Assembly: GCF_013523165.1 (NCBI RefSeq)
Contig: NZ_JAAMQI010000025.1
Coordinates: forward strand, 1 to 62,615
Reading direction: 5' to 3'
Source of the DNA: Pseudomonas entomophila
GTDB lineage: Bacteria > Pseudomonadota > Gammaproteobacteria > Pseudomonadales > Pseudomonadaceae
DNA length: 62,615 bases
In this document: positions 16,975 through 27,900 of the stretch, piece after piece
Numbering within the stretch: the stretch's first letter is position 1
How the letters are laid out: every line of letters starts with the position of its first letter
Translations under genes and position numbers: made by a program
The notes under the pieces: generated by a model
The model's database searches: none
What the model saw: the letters and a program-made list of their open reading frames with translations, nothing else
What the model was told of the DNA's origin: nothing

Positions 16975-19428
16975 ATGGACATTTTTCATCGGCATCGCCA
17001 GGCAGAAGAGCACGCCAGCGCCGCTTCAGCGCTCGAGCAAGCCTTACACGTCTCCGAGTACCGCCCAGAAGCGCTCATCTGGAAGGGCATCGAGGCACTG
17101 CCAACGCATCCCAAGCTCGCGTTCATTTTTTTCAGCAACGCTGTCACGGCCCTGCCAAAGCGGCCAGACCTGCACGCGCTCCTAGGCCGTTGCCTGTTGG
17201 ATCAAGCACAACCCCAGCTTGCCACTCGCTATCTGGCCGCCGCCTGGCAAAAGCAGCCCAACGATGCCGGCCTACGGCAGATACTGTGGCATGCACGCAG
17301 CCAATTGGACGCGCCCGAACACCTCGAGCGCCTCATCCTTGCTCAGTTGCCAGAGATCACCTCGCCTCAGGAACTGAATTTCGTGCTCAGGCTGCTGGCT
17401 GCCAAGACGCATCATTCAGGCCCGGTAGGTGTCGTTCGCTACGAGCCAAGCGCCCAGGAAATCCAAGGTTGGGCAATCGACCTGAAACATCCGGGCGAAG
17501 CATGCGTCGTACAGTTCGAGCTCGACGGACGCCTGGTGGACGTACCTGCCAGCCGCCCTGACGCTGTCCTGACGGCTGCGGGCATCACGTCCAGCCATGG
17601 AGGCATTCGCGCCAAGCTGCCAAAGACTGCTGCGGTGGTAAGTGCTCGTTTCAAGACAGGCCAGCCCCTGCAAGGCAGTCCCGTCCAGGCCATGCCAGCT
17701 TGGGTGCCGCCTGCAGCACTTGCCCCTTCAGCCAAGCACACCGCTGTGGACGTGCTGATTCCGGTCTACAACGGCCTGGAAGAAACGCTCGCCTGCATCA
17801 ACAGCGCCATCGAGGCTCGCCGACTCAATCGTACGCCTCATCGCCTCGTGGTGATCGAGGATGCCACGCCCCTCCCTGCGCTGCGCAAGGCGTTGAAGGT
17901 GCTGGCCGGCAAGAGCAAGATCACCCTCGTGCAGAACCCGACCAACCTCGGGTTCATCCGTAGCATGAACCGCGCCATGGCGATGAGCCTGGACAAGGAC
18001 GTGATCTGGCTGAACGCCGATACCCGCGTGCATGGGGATTGGATCGACCGGCTGCGTCAGGTGGCTTACAGCGACTCGCGTACCGCTTCGGTCACACCCT
18101 TCACCAACAACGGCGAGCTGATGAGCTTCCCGCAAAGCCGCATCAGCCAGCCGATGCCCTCGGCCAGCCAGCACGCCGAACTCGACACGCTCGCCAAGCT
18201 CAACCCGGAACCGCCTGTCGAGATCGAAACGGGCTGTGGCTTCTGCCTGTATATCAAGCGCGAGGCCATCGCCCAGGTGGGTTATCTGGACGAAGTCGAG
18301 CTGTCGCGGGGTTACGGGGAAGAGACCGACTGGTGCCTTCGTGCCCGCAGCTTCGGCTGGAAACACTTGGGCGCTCCGAACGTATTCGTCGCGCATCAGG
18401 GCGGCGTGTCGTTCGGTGAAGAAAAGAACTTGCGCGTTGCTTACAACAACGCCCTTCTTCGTCAGCGTTACCCCGATGCGGAGGCCCGTTACGAGGCCTT
18501 CTGCCGGCGTGACCCGATCAAACCGGCTCGGCAGGCACTGCAGCGCGCACGACTGGATCACTGGCTAGCCCAGCATCGAGACCTGTCGAACCAGCCGCGC
18601 TCGGCCTTGCACATTCATGATGGCAGCCGCCCGCAAACGCCGTTCAGCCTGACGTGGCACCACGATGGGCTGCGCAACTGGGTCACGCTTCATGCGCAAC
18701 TGCTGCCGCTCGAGATCACCCTGGACTATGCGCCGAGCGAATGGCCACGTCTGCTTCAAGACCTGCGCGGCCTGCCGTTGAGCGAACTTGTGTTCGAACA
18801 GCTGATCAACGCCCCTTCGCCTGTCTGGGACCTGCCGACCCAGATCGATATGCCCTACCGCATCCTTTGCCAGGACGATGCCTTGCTCGACGCGGATGAG
18901 CGCGAGCGTCGCCTCCGATTCGCCACCTCGGCGCAGCGTATCGAACTGCCGTCGGATACGTTTCTGGCTCGCCATGCGGCAGCGTTGCCAGGCGCCAATC
19001 TGGTGGTGGACGCGGCCTCAGCGATGGCGAGCCTCGACGACCATGCCCAGACCGACACATGGTTGATCGGCGACGACTTGGGCGACAGTCACCTCGCAAT
19101 GCAGTGGTTGGCATTGGCCCAACGGGTCACTCGAGAGCGATTGCCTGCTGTCCTCCTGATCGAAGGGACACAGCCGTGGAGCAAGCGACTGCTTGCCACA
19201 GGTGCGGTGCATACCTTACCGAACCTGGCAGTACTGTCGAAGGCCGAAAACGTCACGATGTCAGGGTGCGGCGCCGTCATGAGCCTGCAAACCTGTCCTG
19301 TTTCGGCTTGGCGTGCCGCGGCACTTGCCCATGACCTGGATCTTCCTTTGCACGCACCGTTCACCTCGCGGGGCGATGCCCCAGGCGTGTTCCCTTTTCC
19401 TACTCTTTCTTTTACCGAGCCGGCCTGA
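16975..19428 (+). CDS. Large GT2-family glycosyltransferase with TPR-like N-terminus
   Basis: 817 aa, soluble. The N-terminal 150 residues look like helical TPR-type repeats. A beta-rich GWAxD module follows (IQGWAIDLKHPGE near 155), then a GT-A domain from about residue 258 (VDVLIPVYNGLEETL) with WLNADTRVHGDWID as the metal/sugar site and GYGEETDWCLRARSFGW downstream. The C-terminal 280 residues have no motif I recognise. The start is uncertain: ATG 16975 has a weak GAG eight bases upstream, ATG 16939 has none, and the frame opens at 16876 inside the terminator. Its stop overlaps the next ATG (TGATG). Donor and acceptor are unknown. Confidence 0.8.
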   Translation: MDIFHRHRQAEEHASAASALEQALHVSEYRPEALIWKGIEALPTHPKLAFIFFSNAVTALPKRPDLHALLGRCLLDQAQPQLATRYLAAAWQKQPNDAGLRQILWHARSQLDAPEHLERLILAQLPEITSPQELNFVLRLLAAKTHHSGPVGVVRYEPSAQEIQGWAIDLKHPGEACVVQFELDGRLVDVPASRPDAVLTAAGITSSHGGIRAKLPKTAAVVSARFKTGQPLQGSPVQAMPAWVPPAALAPSAKHTAVDVLIPVYNGLEETLACINSAIEARRLNRTPHRLVVIEDATPLPALRKALKVLAGKSKITLVQNPTNLGFIRSMNRAMAMSLDKDVIWLNADTRVHGDWIDRLRQVAYSDSRTASVTPFTNNGELMSFPQSRISQPMPSASQHAELDTLAKLNPEPPVEIETGCGFCLYIKREAIAQVGYLDEVELSRGYGEETDWCLRARSFGWKHLGAPNVFVAHQGGVSFGEEKNLRVAYNNALLRQRYPDAEARYEAFCRRDPIKPARQALQRARLDHWLAQHRDLSNQPRSALHIHDGSRPQTPFSLTWHHDGLRNWVTLHAQLLPLEITLDYAPSEWPRLLQDLRGLPLSELVFEQLINAPSPVWDLPTQIDMPYRILCQDDALLDADERERRLRFATSAQRIELPSDTFLARHAAALPGANLVVDAASAMASLDDHAQTDTWLIGDDLGDSHLAMQWLALAQRVTRERLPAVLLIEGTQPWSKRLLATGAVHTLPNLAVLSKAENVTMSGCGAVMSLQTCPVSAWRAAALAHDLDLPLHAPFTSRGDAPGVFPFPTLSFTEPA

Positions 19429-21920
19429 TGTCACGACACGTCTTGGATGAATCTCCAGCGGACACTGCTTCGCTTCCCGCGACCCGATTCACGGGCCTGA
19501 TCACCGGGCTTTATGGCGACGTCCTGCAAGGGTGGGCCCTGGATACCCTGAACCCTGGTCAACGCTTGATCGTCGAGATCTATATCGACGGCGCAAGCGT
19601 GGCTATCGCCCGCGCGGATCTGTTCGAAGCCAGGGCAACCGAGGGCGACCAGTTCAACGGTTTTGCCGTCCAATTGCGCCAGAGCTGGCTGAACCAGGCC
19701 CGCCATATCAGCGTCAAGATCGCAAACGAACCTGTGTCGCTCCCAGGCGACATCACCCTGCCCGCCCCCTTCGGCAAAGAGCCTGAGCTGATCGCTTCAC
19801 AGGTCTGGCACACCGGCGGGCTGCGCATCAGCGGCTGGGCCTGGGATCCACAGGCACCGCAGCAACGTATGACGATTCGCGTTCGAGAGGGCGACCGCCA
19901 GGTGACGCAGGTCGTATGCGACCAGCACAGTCAGGCCCTGGCTTACCGTGACAGCAGCGATCATGGTTTCGTAGTGGACCTGCCCTGGGCCTTCGCTGAC
20001 GGCAAACCGCATACCTTGAGCATCGAAAGCGAGTCGGGCGAACCCTTGGCCGGCAGCCCCGTCACCCTGTGCTGCGCCCCGGAAGGGATCGAAGGCTTGG
20101 TGAAGCAACTGTCTGCGCATCACGACGAGGCGCTACTCGATGTGATCGAGGCGGTGGCAAAGGAGCAAAGCCTGCGTCTGCCCAAGAGTGCAGGTTGGCA
20201 CCTGTACCCCGCCTGGGCCAACGCCTTCCAGCAACCAAATGCTATTCAAGTGTCGGCGGCAGGCGAAGTGGGTGTCTTGCTGATCTCGGAGGGCGACTCT
20301 GTACTCGAAGCACAGAGCCTCAGTAGCCTGGAAATGTCTGGCATTACAACGCGTCACCTCGTCAAGGCTCACGCAGCCGATCTAGCCCCTGCATTGCAGG
20401 CGCTCCTGAACGAAGGCTGCAAATACATCGTTCCACTGTGGGCAGGCGATCGCCTGAGGTCTGATGCGCTGAGTCAATTCAGTCTGTTGCTGGCTGAGGG
20501 AAGCGCATGGGGATACGCGGACTGCGACCAGGACCAGCCTGACGGGGATCGGGGTCATCCGTGGTTCAAGCCTGCATGGGATCTGGACGCCTTCATCGGT
20601 GCGGATACGTTCACGCGTGGTTCGGTCTTCCGCAAAGACACGATCGATCACGCCATCGCGCGGCTGCACAGCGCGGGGCATCACGTATTCGATTGGCATC
20701 TGCTGATGTCCGCCGTGGTGCTGACTACCCACGACACACAGGCCTCTGTAGCGCATCTGCCTCAGGTGCTCTACCACCGTCATGCACACAGTGCGACCAG
20801 TCCCGAGCACGAGGCGCCTTGCCAGCGCCGACTGGAAGCAATCCACTGGCTGTGCGAGACGCTAGCACCGGGCGCCCAAGTTGCACCACTGCCTGCCTAC
20901 CCTAGCCTGTTGCGCGTCATCTGGCCGCTGCCAACCCCGCTGCCGAAGGTCAGCCTGATCATCCCGACCAAGGACCAGCTCACCCTGCTGCGCACCTGCA
21001 TCGAAGGGTTGCTGAGCCAGACGGATTACCCTGATCTCGAAATCATCGTGATGGACAACCTGTCGGTGTTGCCGGAGACCCTCGACTACCTGGCCGAGTT
21101 GCCGAGCCGGGGCGTGCAGGTGATCGCGCACCCCTACCCGTTCAACTATTCCGAGATCAACAACGCGGCCGTGCGTCATGCAACCGGGCAAGTCATTGGC
21201 CTGGTCAACAACGACATCGAGATCCTCGACGACGGTTGGTTGAAGGAAATGGTCAGCCAGTTGATGCGGCCCGGTGTGGGCGCCGTCGGCGCCAAGCTGC
21301 TTTGGCCCAACCGTATGGTGCAGCATGGCGGTGTCGTCGTTGGCGTGAACGGCCTGGCGGCACATGCCGGCAATCAGTTGGCCGAACACGATGCAGGCTA
21401 TCTGGCAACCAATCAGCTGACCCGCCAGCAGACGGCTGTGACCGCTGCCTGCCTGTTGGTGCACGCCTCGGTCTTCCAGACCTTGGGCGGCCTGGACGAG
21501 CTTCGCTACCCGGTAGCCTTCAACGATGTGGACTTCTGCATGCGAGTACGTGCGCTCGGCTTGAAGATCGTGTGGTGCGCCAACGCGCTACTCATCCATG
21601 CCGAGTCGGCCAGCCGAGGCAAAGACATCGCACCGGAAAAACGCAGCAGAGCCCAGCGCGAGCAGAAACACTTTACCGAGCGCTGGTTCTCCAAGGGTGA
21701 GCAAGACCCCTTCTACCACCCTGCGCTCAGTCACGATTACCTCAGCGGCCCTTATGGCGGCCTGGCCTTGCCGCCGCGCACGACCGAGGTCCGCCAGGGT
21801 GGCGGCCCGCTCTACAGCGTGGCGGACCTGCCCGCAGCCGAAAGCCCACTCGATTGGCGCGCTGCGCTGAGCAAAGCCGCTTTCCGGCCACATGCCGGGG
21901 AGATGCTCCATGTCGATTGA
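19428..21920 (+). CDS. GT2-family glycosyltransferase with two N-terminal GWAxD modules
   Basis: 830 aa, no membrane segment. Two copies of a beta-type module stand at the N-terminus (LQGWALDTLNPGQ near 30 and ISGWAWDPQAPQQ near 133); the same module occurs once in the upstream GT. A middle region of about 250 residues is unassigned. The C-terminal GT-A domain begins PKVSLIIPTKDQLTLL near 506, with GLVNNDIEILDDGWL carrying the acidic metal site and FNDVDFCMRVRALGLK as the acceptor-side acidic motif, like rhamnosyltransferase-type O-antigen enzymes. One-base overlap with the gene before and 11 bases with the gene after indicate translational coupling. Confidence 0.82.
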   Translation: MSRHVLDESPADTASLPATRFTGLITGLYGDVLQGWALDTLNPGQRLIVEIYIDGASVAIARADLFEARATEGDQFNGFAVQLRQSWLNQARHISVKIANEPVSLPGDITLPAPFGKEPELIASQVWHTGGLRISGWAWDPQAPQQRMTIRVREGDRQVTQVVCDQHSQALAYRDSSDHGFVVDLPWAFADGKPHTLSIESESGEPLAGSPVTLCCAPEGIEGLVKQLSAHHDEALLDVIEAVAKEQSLRLPKSAGWHLYPAWANAFQQPNAIQVSAAGEVGVLLISEGDSVLEAQSLSSLEMSGITTRHLVKAHAADLAPALQALLNEGCKYIVPLWAGDRLRSDALSQFSLLLAEGSAWGYADCDQDQPDGDRGHPWFKPAWDLDAFIGADTFTRGSVFRKDTIDHAIARLHSAGHHVFDWHLLMSAVVLTTHDTQASVAHLPQVLYHRHAHSATSPEHEAPCQRRLEAIHWLCETLAPGAQVAPLPAYPSLLRVIWPLPTPLPKVSLIIPTKDQLTLLRTCIEGLLSQTDYPDLEIIVMDNLSVLPETLDYLAELPSRGVQVIAHPYPFNYSEINNAAVRHATGQVIGLVNNDIEILDDGWLKEMVSQLMRPGVGAVGAKLLWPNRMVQHGGVVVGVNGLAAHAGNQLAEHDAGYLATNQLTRQQTAVTAACLLVHASVFQTLGGLDELRYPVAFNDVDFCMRVRALGLKIVWCANALLIHAESASRGKDIAPEKRSRAQREQKHFTERWFSKGEQDPFYHPALSHDYLSGPYGGLALPPRTTEVRQGGGPLYSVADLPAAESPLDWRAALSKAAFRPHAGEMLHVD

Positions 21921-24468
21921 GCTTCCACCGCCGCCACCTGAAGCAGCATCGGACCTGGTCATCGCGACCCTGTGGCGCTCTGGCACGTTCGACGCAGCGT
22001 ACTACCTCAGCCAATACCCGGATGTTGCAGCCGGGGGCGCCGACCCACTGGTGCACTTTGCACGGCACGGCGCGCGCGAAAATCGCAACCCGAACGCGTA
22101 CTTCGATACTCACTACTATCTGACGACCAATCCAGACGTTGCACAGTGCGACATGAACCCGCTGTACCACTTCTGCACGGTCGGCTGGAAAGAGTTGCGC
22201 AAGCCTTGCAAAGCCTTTGATGTCTGGTGGTACTGGTCGACGTATCTCGATCCGGCCAGTGACGCGATCAACCCCCTCGCGCATTTTTTACATATCGGGC
22301 ACGCGGCGGGCGCCCTGCCCCGTCCGCAAGGTCCCTTCGCGTTGAGCGCTCAAGCGGCCTACCTGCCGACACAACCGATCAAGCGGATCTGCCTGTTCGC
22401 TGGCTACGATCCAGACGGCCTTGTCGACGACTACGTCCTCGCGTATCTGCGAGCCCTTAGTGCCCATGCCGACATCTACTACCTGGCCGATTGCGTGATG
22501 CAGGACGGCGAGCTGGAAAAACTGCGTAGCGTCGTCAAGCATGCCTGGGCAGGCCGGCATCAGCGCTACGACTTCGGCTCCTATTCCTTACTGGCCAACT
22601 CGCTGGTGGGTTGGGACACCATTGAGCAGTACGACGAACTGCTGCTCGCCAATGACAGCTGTTACCTGGTCACGGACTTCGATGCCGTGTTCAAACGCAT
22701 GGATGAGCGTCGGTGCGACTGGTGGGGCCTCCAGGCAACCAAGGGTATCGCCAAGACCAAGGCTGAGCCGAGCAACCAGTTCAAGCACCCGATCCCGATG
22801 GATACCGTGCGCGCTTCTCTGCTCGATCGGTTCGAAGAAGACGACACGTATGACTTCCTGATCGGCTCGTACTTCGTGGCCTATCGCCGTCCTGTGATCG
22901 CCGACCCAGGGTTTCGCAAGCAACTGAACGCCGTGACGCAGCAGCCAAACAAGCAGAACGTCATTTTCAAGTACGAGATCGGCCTTACCCGCTATCTGAT
23001 CACGCGCGGTTTCGTCTTCGATACGTTCATACCGAGCCTCTACCCTTTCCACCCCATCTACAGCAACCAGCACTTCAAACTGCTGGAAGCAGGTTTTCCC
23101 GTCTTCAAGCGTTACCTGCTGACGGCAAATCACTACCAAGTGCCCAAGTTGTACCGGTGGAAAGAAAAGATCCTCGCCTGTGCGTCGGCGGCCGACGTCG
23201 AGACCATGGAGCGCAACCTGGTACGGATCACCGATCCGGACGTGCTCGAGCACAACCTGTACATCGGCACCTCAAGGCTTGCCGATGACGAGCAGGTACC
23301 CACGGCGCTGCTGACGGATGCCGAGTTCATCGAGGCTGATCACCGTGTCCCCAAGTACGACCACTGGTGGGCCTTCCCGGTGTGCGCCTTCTCGGGTGTG
23401 TTCTCGGGCAACGAGCGGGCCGTGTTCGAGGAAGTGAAGAACGACGATAGCATTCGCAAGATCATCCTCACGCGTGGAAAACCGGTGACACTGGAGGGCC
23501 GCAACGTCATTGTCGTGCCGTTGGAGAGTCCTGAAGGCCAATATCATCTCTTGCGCGCTAAAATCCTCTTCATTAAGCACACGCCTACACGCAACCTGGT
23601 CTATCCGCTATCGAGCGACCTGCACGACCTGATCAACCTGTGGCATGGCATACCGCTCAAACGTATCGGGTATGCCTCACTGGACCAACAGACCAAGCGC
23701 GAGGCCATCGCTGAAGAGCACGCACGCTGCAGGGCCGTGATCAGCTCCTCGAGCATCGATACGCTGGCCATGGCCGCCGCGTTTTACCCGCTGACTTACA
23801 ACGACGTATGGCTTACCGGGCTACCCCGTAACGACTTCATCCTGCGGGACTTCGAGCGGCTGCCAAGCGACTTGCAAGCTGAAAGTCACAAACTCGAAGA
23901 CGCCTTGGCAGGTCGAGGGTTGGTGTTGTTCATGCCGACGTTCCGTAACGGCCATGGCAATGCCTGTTACCAGTTCACAGACGCAGAGCTGGCGCAATTG
24001 GCGGGCTGGCTTGCAGAGCACAACCTCGTGCTCGGGGTTCGTGAGCACATGGCTGACCGGACAGGGTCCTACGCCGAGCAGTTGCAGCGGTTGGATGCGC
24101 TGGACCTGAGCGATGAACATTACCCTAACGTAGAGGTCCTATACCGGTCCGCGCGCTTGCTGATCACGGATTACTCGAGTTGCTTTATTGATTTCATGCT
24201 GACAGGCAAACCCATGGTGAGCTTTGCTTATGACTATGAATACTACGCGGGTGTCGAGCGTGGTTTGTTTTATGAGCTTGAGCATGTGTTCCCGGGTGCC
24301 GTTTGCTTTAGCTTTGAGGCTCTCCATGAGGCATTGAAGCTCACTGAAACCGCGCTTACCACAGAGAGAATCGCCAGTTACGATTGGAAGAAGAAGATTT
24401 TCTTTGACCACTGTGATGACCGTAACTCAGCAAGACTAATTGAACGAGTTAAACAGTTAATAGATTAA
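21910..24468 (+). CDS. RgpF-like / CDP-glycerol glycerophosphotransferase fusion
   Basis: 852 aa. Residues 15-125 carry repeats of a Y-x3-YPDVA-x5-PL-x-HF motif. Residues about 155-430 resemble rhamnan-synthesis protein F (KRICLFAGYDPDGLVDDYV; DELLLANDSCYLV). The C-terminal third is a teichoic-acid-type glycerophosphotransferase: LINLWHGIPLKRIG near 575 (the catalytic HG) and LITDYSSCFIDFMLTGKPM near 751. GGGGAG seven bases before ATG 21910 supports this start. No membrane segments. The last 300 bases are AT-richer than the rest of the gene. Likely role: transfer of a phospho-polyol (glycerol-phosphate) and a sugar onto a glycan or protein. Confidence 0.82.
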   Translation: MSIELPPPPPEAASDLVIATLWRSGTFDAAYYLSQYPDVAAGGADPLVHFARHGARENRNPNAYFDTHYYLTTNPDVAQCDMNPLYHFCTVGWKELRKPCKAFDVWWYWSTYLDPASDAINPLAHFLHIGHAAGALPRPQGPFALSAQAAYLPTQPIKRICLFAGYDPDGLVDDYVLAYLRALSAHADIYYLADCVMQDGELEKLRSVVKHAWAGRHQRYDFGSYSLLANSLVGWDTIEQYDELLLANDSCYLVTDFDAVFKRMDERRCDWWGLQATKGIAKTKAEPSNQFKHPIPMDTVRASLLDRFEEDDTYDFLIGSYFVAYRRPVIADPGFRKQLNAVTQQPNKQNVIFKYEIGLTRYLITRGFVFDTFIPSLYPFHPIYSNQHFKLLEAGFPVFKRYLLTANHYQVPKLYRWKEKILACASAADVETMERNLVRITDPDVLEHNLYIGTSRLADDEQVPTALLTDAEFIEADHRVPKYDHWWAFPVCAFSGVFSGNERAVFEEVKNDDSIRKIILTRGKPVTLEGRNVIVVPLESPEGQYHLLRAKILFIKHTPTRNLVYPLSSDLHDLINLWHGIPLKRIGYASLDQQTKREAIAEEHARCRAVISSSSIDTLAMAAAFYPLTYNDVWLTGLPRNDFILRDFERLPSDLQAESHKLEDALAGRGLVLFMPTFRNGHGNACYQFTDAELAQLAGWLAEHNLVLGVREHMADRTGSYAEQLQRLDALDLSDEHYPNVEVLYRSARLLITDYSSCFIDFMLTGKPMVSFAYDYEYYAGVERGLFYELEHVFPGAVCFSFEALHEALKLTETALTTERIASYDWKKKIFFDHCDDRNSARLIERVKQLID

Positions 24469-24478
24469 GGAAGAAAAA

Positions 24479-24886
24479 TTGAAAACGGTTATCACGTATG
24501 GAACATTCGACATTCTCCACCGGGGCCACATCAACCTGCTTAAAAGAGCCAGGGCACTAGGCGACAGACTAATCGTAGGTCTGTCGTCAGACGAATTTAA
24601 TTCTGGCAAGCATAAGTCGTCTCTACTGAACTATGAAAATCGAAAGGTTGTTCTCGAATCTATCAGGTACGTAGACTTTGTATTCCCTGAAGAAAATTGG
24701 GAACAGAAATTTACGGACATTAAGAACTACGAAGCTCAAGTTTTCGTCATGGGCGATGACTGGGAAGGCAAATTTGATTTTCTCAAAGATCTTTGCGAAG
24801 TAGTATATCTGCCACGTACAGCAGCCATTTCGACTACAGAAATCAAAACTTCTTTGAACCACGAACGCGACGCTATCAAAAATTGA
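24479..24886 (+). CDS. tagD: Glycerol-3-phosphate cytidylyltransferase (TagD-like)
   Basis: 135 aa, close to the usual 130. It makes CDP-glycerol from CTP and sn-glycerol-3-phosphate. YGTFDILHRGHINLLKRA holds the GTFD and HxGH nucleotide-binding motifs and RTAAISTTEIK matches the C-terminal RTxxISTT motif of the family. The start codon is TTG with AAGGA six bases upstream and no in-frame ATG nearby. It lies 10 bases after one glycerophosphotransferase gene and just before another, so the donor and its users are made together. A related cytidylyltransferase using another polyol phosphate cannot be excluded. Confidence 0.9.
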   Translation: MKTVITYGTFDILHRGHINLLKRARALGDRLIVGLSSDEFNSGKHKSSLLNYENRKVVLESIRYVDFVFPEENWEQKFTDIKNYEAQVFVMGDDWEGKFDFLKDLCEVVYLPRTAAISTTEIKTSLNHERDAIKN

Positions 24887-24915
24887 GAAACTCGACTAAT
24901 ACTCAGGTAACACAC

Positions 24916-27900
24916 GTGAGCGCAGAAACCATCAAAGAAGAGCCGAAGACATCCGCAGTGCAGAGCCTGCTTATTAGAAGTGGCTATTTCTGCCCTGACT
25001 TCTACACTCAAAAATACGCTGATGTCGTCGCGGCCAAGATCAACCCTTTGCAGCACTACCTCACCTATGGTTGGTTGGAAAACCGACAGCCTAGTGAAAA
25101 GTTTGATCCAGATTTTTATAGAAGCACTTATAAAGACACGCCTAACGATACAAATCCTTTAATGGTTTTTTTCAAAGATGGCATATTAGATGGCAGAGTT
25201 GGCAATCTTGCGGACTTGAACGCAGCCGATATCTCCAAGCCCAGATCTGCAATTACCAACTTTTACCATGCCGTACACTTTCACAAGCAGCGGCAATGGC
25301 ATCATGCTGAACAGTGGATTGCAAATGCTATATCCAAGGACGCCGAAAATTTAGAATACTTGTCTCTCCATGCTGATGTCTTGAGGAAACAAGCAAAGTG
25401 GTGGCAGAGGCTCGATACCTTACAACAATTGACCGTACTAGATCCTGAAAATCCTAGCTATTATGTAGAGCTAGCTGAAACTCAGGAAATGATGAAGTCG
25501 CATACAGAGGCTGCTAAATCATACAAAAAAGCACTGACGTATTTGCCGACTGACGCAAACCTGCACTATCGACTCGGGTATGTTTTGGAAACCCGTGGCC
25601 ATGATGACCGCATTCACTTGGCTGGTTCAACGAAGCATTATGAGCTTGCGATAAGCCTGGACAATAAATTTGATAGCGCACTCTACGGAATTGGCACATT
25701 TCATCAAAGTTGCGGCAGGTGGACTGCAGCAATAAGCGCTTTCAAAAAGACCTTGAAAAAGAATTACGATAACGCAAAATTGCATTATCGGTTGGCCATG
25801 GCCTATGACCGCACTTATCAGTGGGAGCTAGCAGAAAAAAGCTATAGAAACGCAATCGCTTTAGACTCAAGCGATACATATTGGCATTACAGGCTAGGCT
25901 TTGTCTGTGAGCGACAGCATAAATATTCCAGCGCAGCCGAGGCGTACGGGTATGCTGCAAGCGCCCGACGTGATCACTCAGTCTATTGGCATTATCGTTG
26001 CGCGTATGCTTTAGAAAAAAGTGGACGTATCGAAGATGCGTGTAAAGAATATATAAAAACGCTGAAAAAGGATTCGACTGCCAGTCTAGCAAGAAAGGTA
26101 TTGGACCAAGCTACCCATGCCGCACCGCTCGGCTCGACTTCTAAAACAAATGTTCCCCAAAGCTATAAAGCCAGCTTTGAAAAGGCCAAGCTTAAATCAT
26201 CAGCGGCTATTAGCTTAGAGCTTGATGCTTCTGATTGTGGAACGTGGTGGAAAGTTGCCCAGAATTATATCGCAGACCACAATTACATCGATGCCATAGG
26301 CCATGTACGCCAAGCAATTGCAAGAAATGACTCACATGTGCCAGCCTGGCATTATATGTTGGGCTGCCTGCTTGTTAAAGAAGGAAGGCTAAGCGAGGCC
26401 TGCTCAGCATTCAGAAACATACGCATCATACAGGCCCCGTATGGCGCCCCTGAAAACCCATTGCAGGACGATAAGAATTTCAACAAATCTGCTGTCTACA
26501 CAGAGTATTTTGAAAGAGAAACTTTAGACCAACGAATGGTTCTATTAGAAAGTTTCCATGGGGCATCCATCTCTTGCAACCCATATGCTATATTTACGAA
26601 AATGCTGGAATCTGAGAATTTCTCAGACTTTACTTATATCTGGGTAATTAACGATAAAAATAAAATCCCTAAACACATTAAGAAACTTAAAAATGTTATT
26701 TTTGTTAGCAGAGAAAGCGAAAACTATCTCTACTACCTAGCCAAGTCCAAGTACCTTATCAACAATAACACCTTCCCACCTTACTTCATCAAAAAGCTCG
26801 GACAAAAATACCTAAACACTTGGCATGGAACCCCGCTAAAAACTTTAGGCAAAGACATTCAGACTTCGCTTTTTGAACACAAAAATGCCGCAAGGAACTT
26901 TTTGCAAGCGACCGATATTATTGTACCCAATAATCATTCGGAAAAAGTACTTATTGATCAGCACGACATTAGACCAGGCCTAAGTGCAAACATCCTAAGA
27001 ATGGGATACCCTAGAGTTGATTTAACGATCAACCCATCGCCTTTGGTACTGCAAAAGCTTAGAGAAGAGTTAGGCATAGCAAAAGACTTTAAAGTTATTT
27101 TCTATGCACCTACCTACCGAGGAAGCAGTATAGGTAACACCAACTCAGAGCTAGACGAGATAGAAACGGCCATCGAACTGATTGAAAACAGCCTAGATGG
27201 AAACTGCGTGTTGTTCTTTAAAGGACATCATATATTTGAAAAATCCATCCAAGAAAAAAATCCAAGAATTAATTTTTTACCCAGCCATATTGACACTAAT
27301 CAGTTCTTGGCATTGACGGATATTTTAGTCACCGACTACTCGAGTGTAGCCATAGACTTTATCCCTACAGGCCGCCCAATTATTTTCTATGCTTACGACT
27401 ATGAACAGTATCGTAAGGACAGAGGGCTTTACTTCGACCTGAAAGAATTTTATGGCGTATTCTGCACAACGCGTGAAAGTTTGAAGAGCTCATTGAATTC
27501 TTCGATCAACAATGCTAAAGCGGAAGATAAGAACAATGCAGCTCAAGAATTCTGTTCTCATGACAAAGGAAAATCTTCGCAAGAAATCATTGATTATTTC
27601 TTTTTTGAGAAAAACATTAGCCGCATTTGTGCTGCGCCAAACGAAACAATAAATATCGTTGCTTTTGCAGGCGCACTGATTCCAAACGGAATTACAACTT
27701 CCATAACCAATCTATCAAATGCGTTAGACTTTGAGAAATACTCACTGACCCTTGCAGTTGACCCAGGTTCTGTGGCCAATCATCCTGAACGTGTTCAGCA
27801 GATGAAAAACCTACACCCCAATGTAAATATCATTGCGAGAGTGGGTAGGCAGAATATGACCATTGAAGAAAAGTGGCTCAACGACTACTTTATGCGTGAG

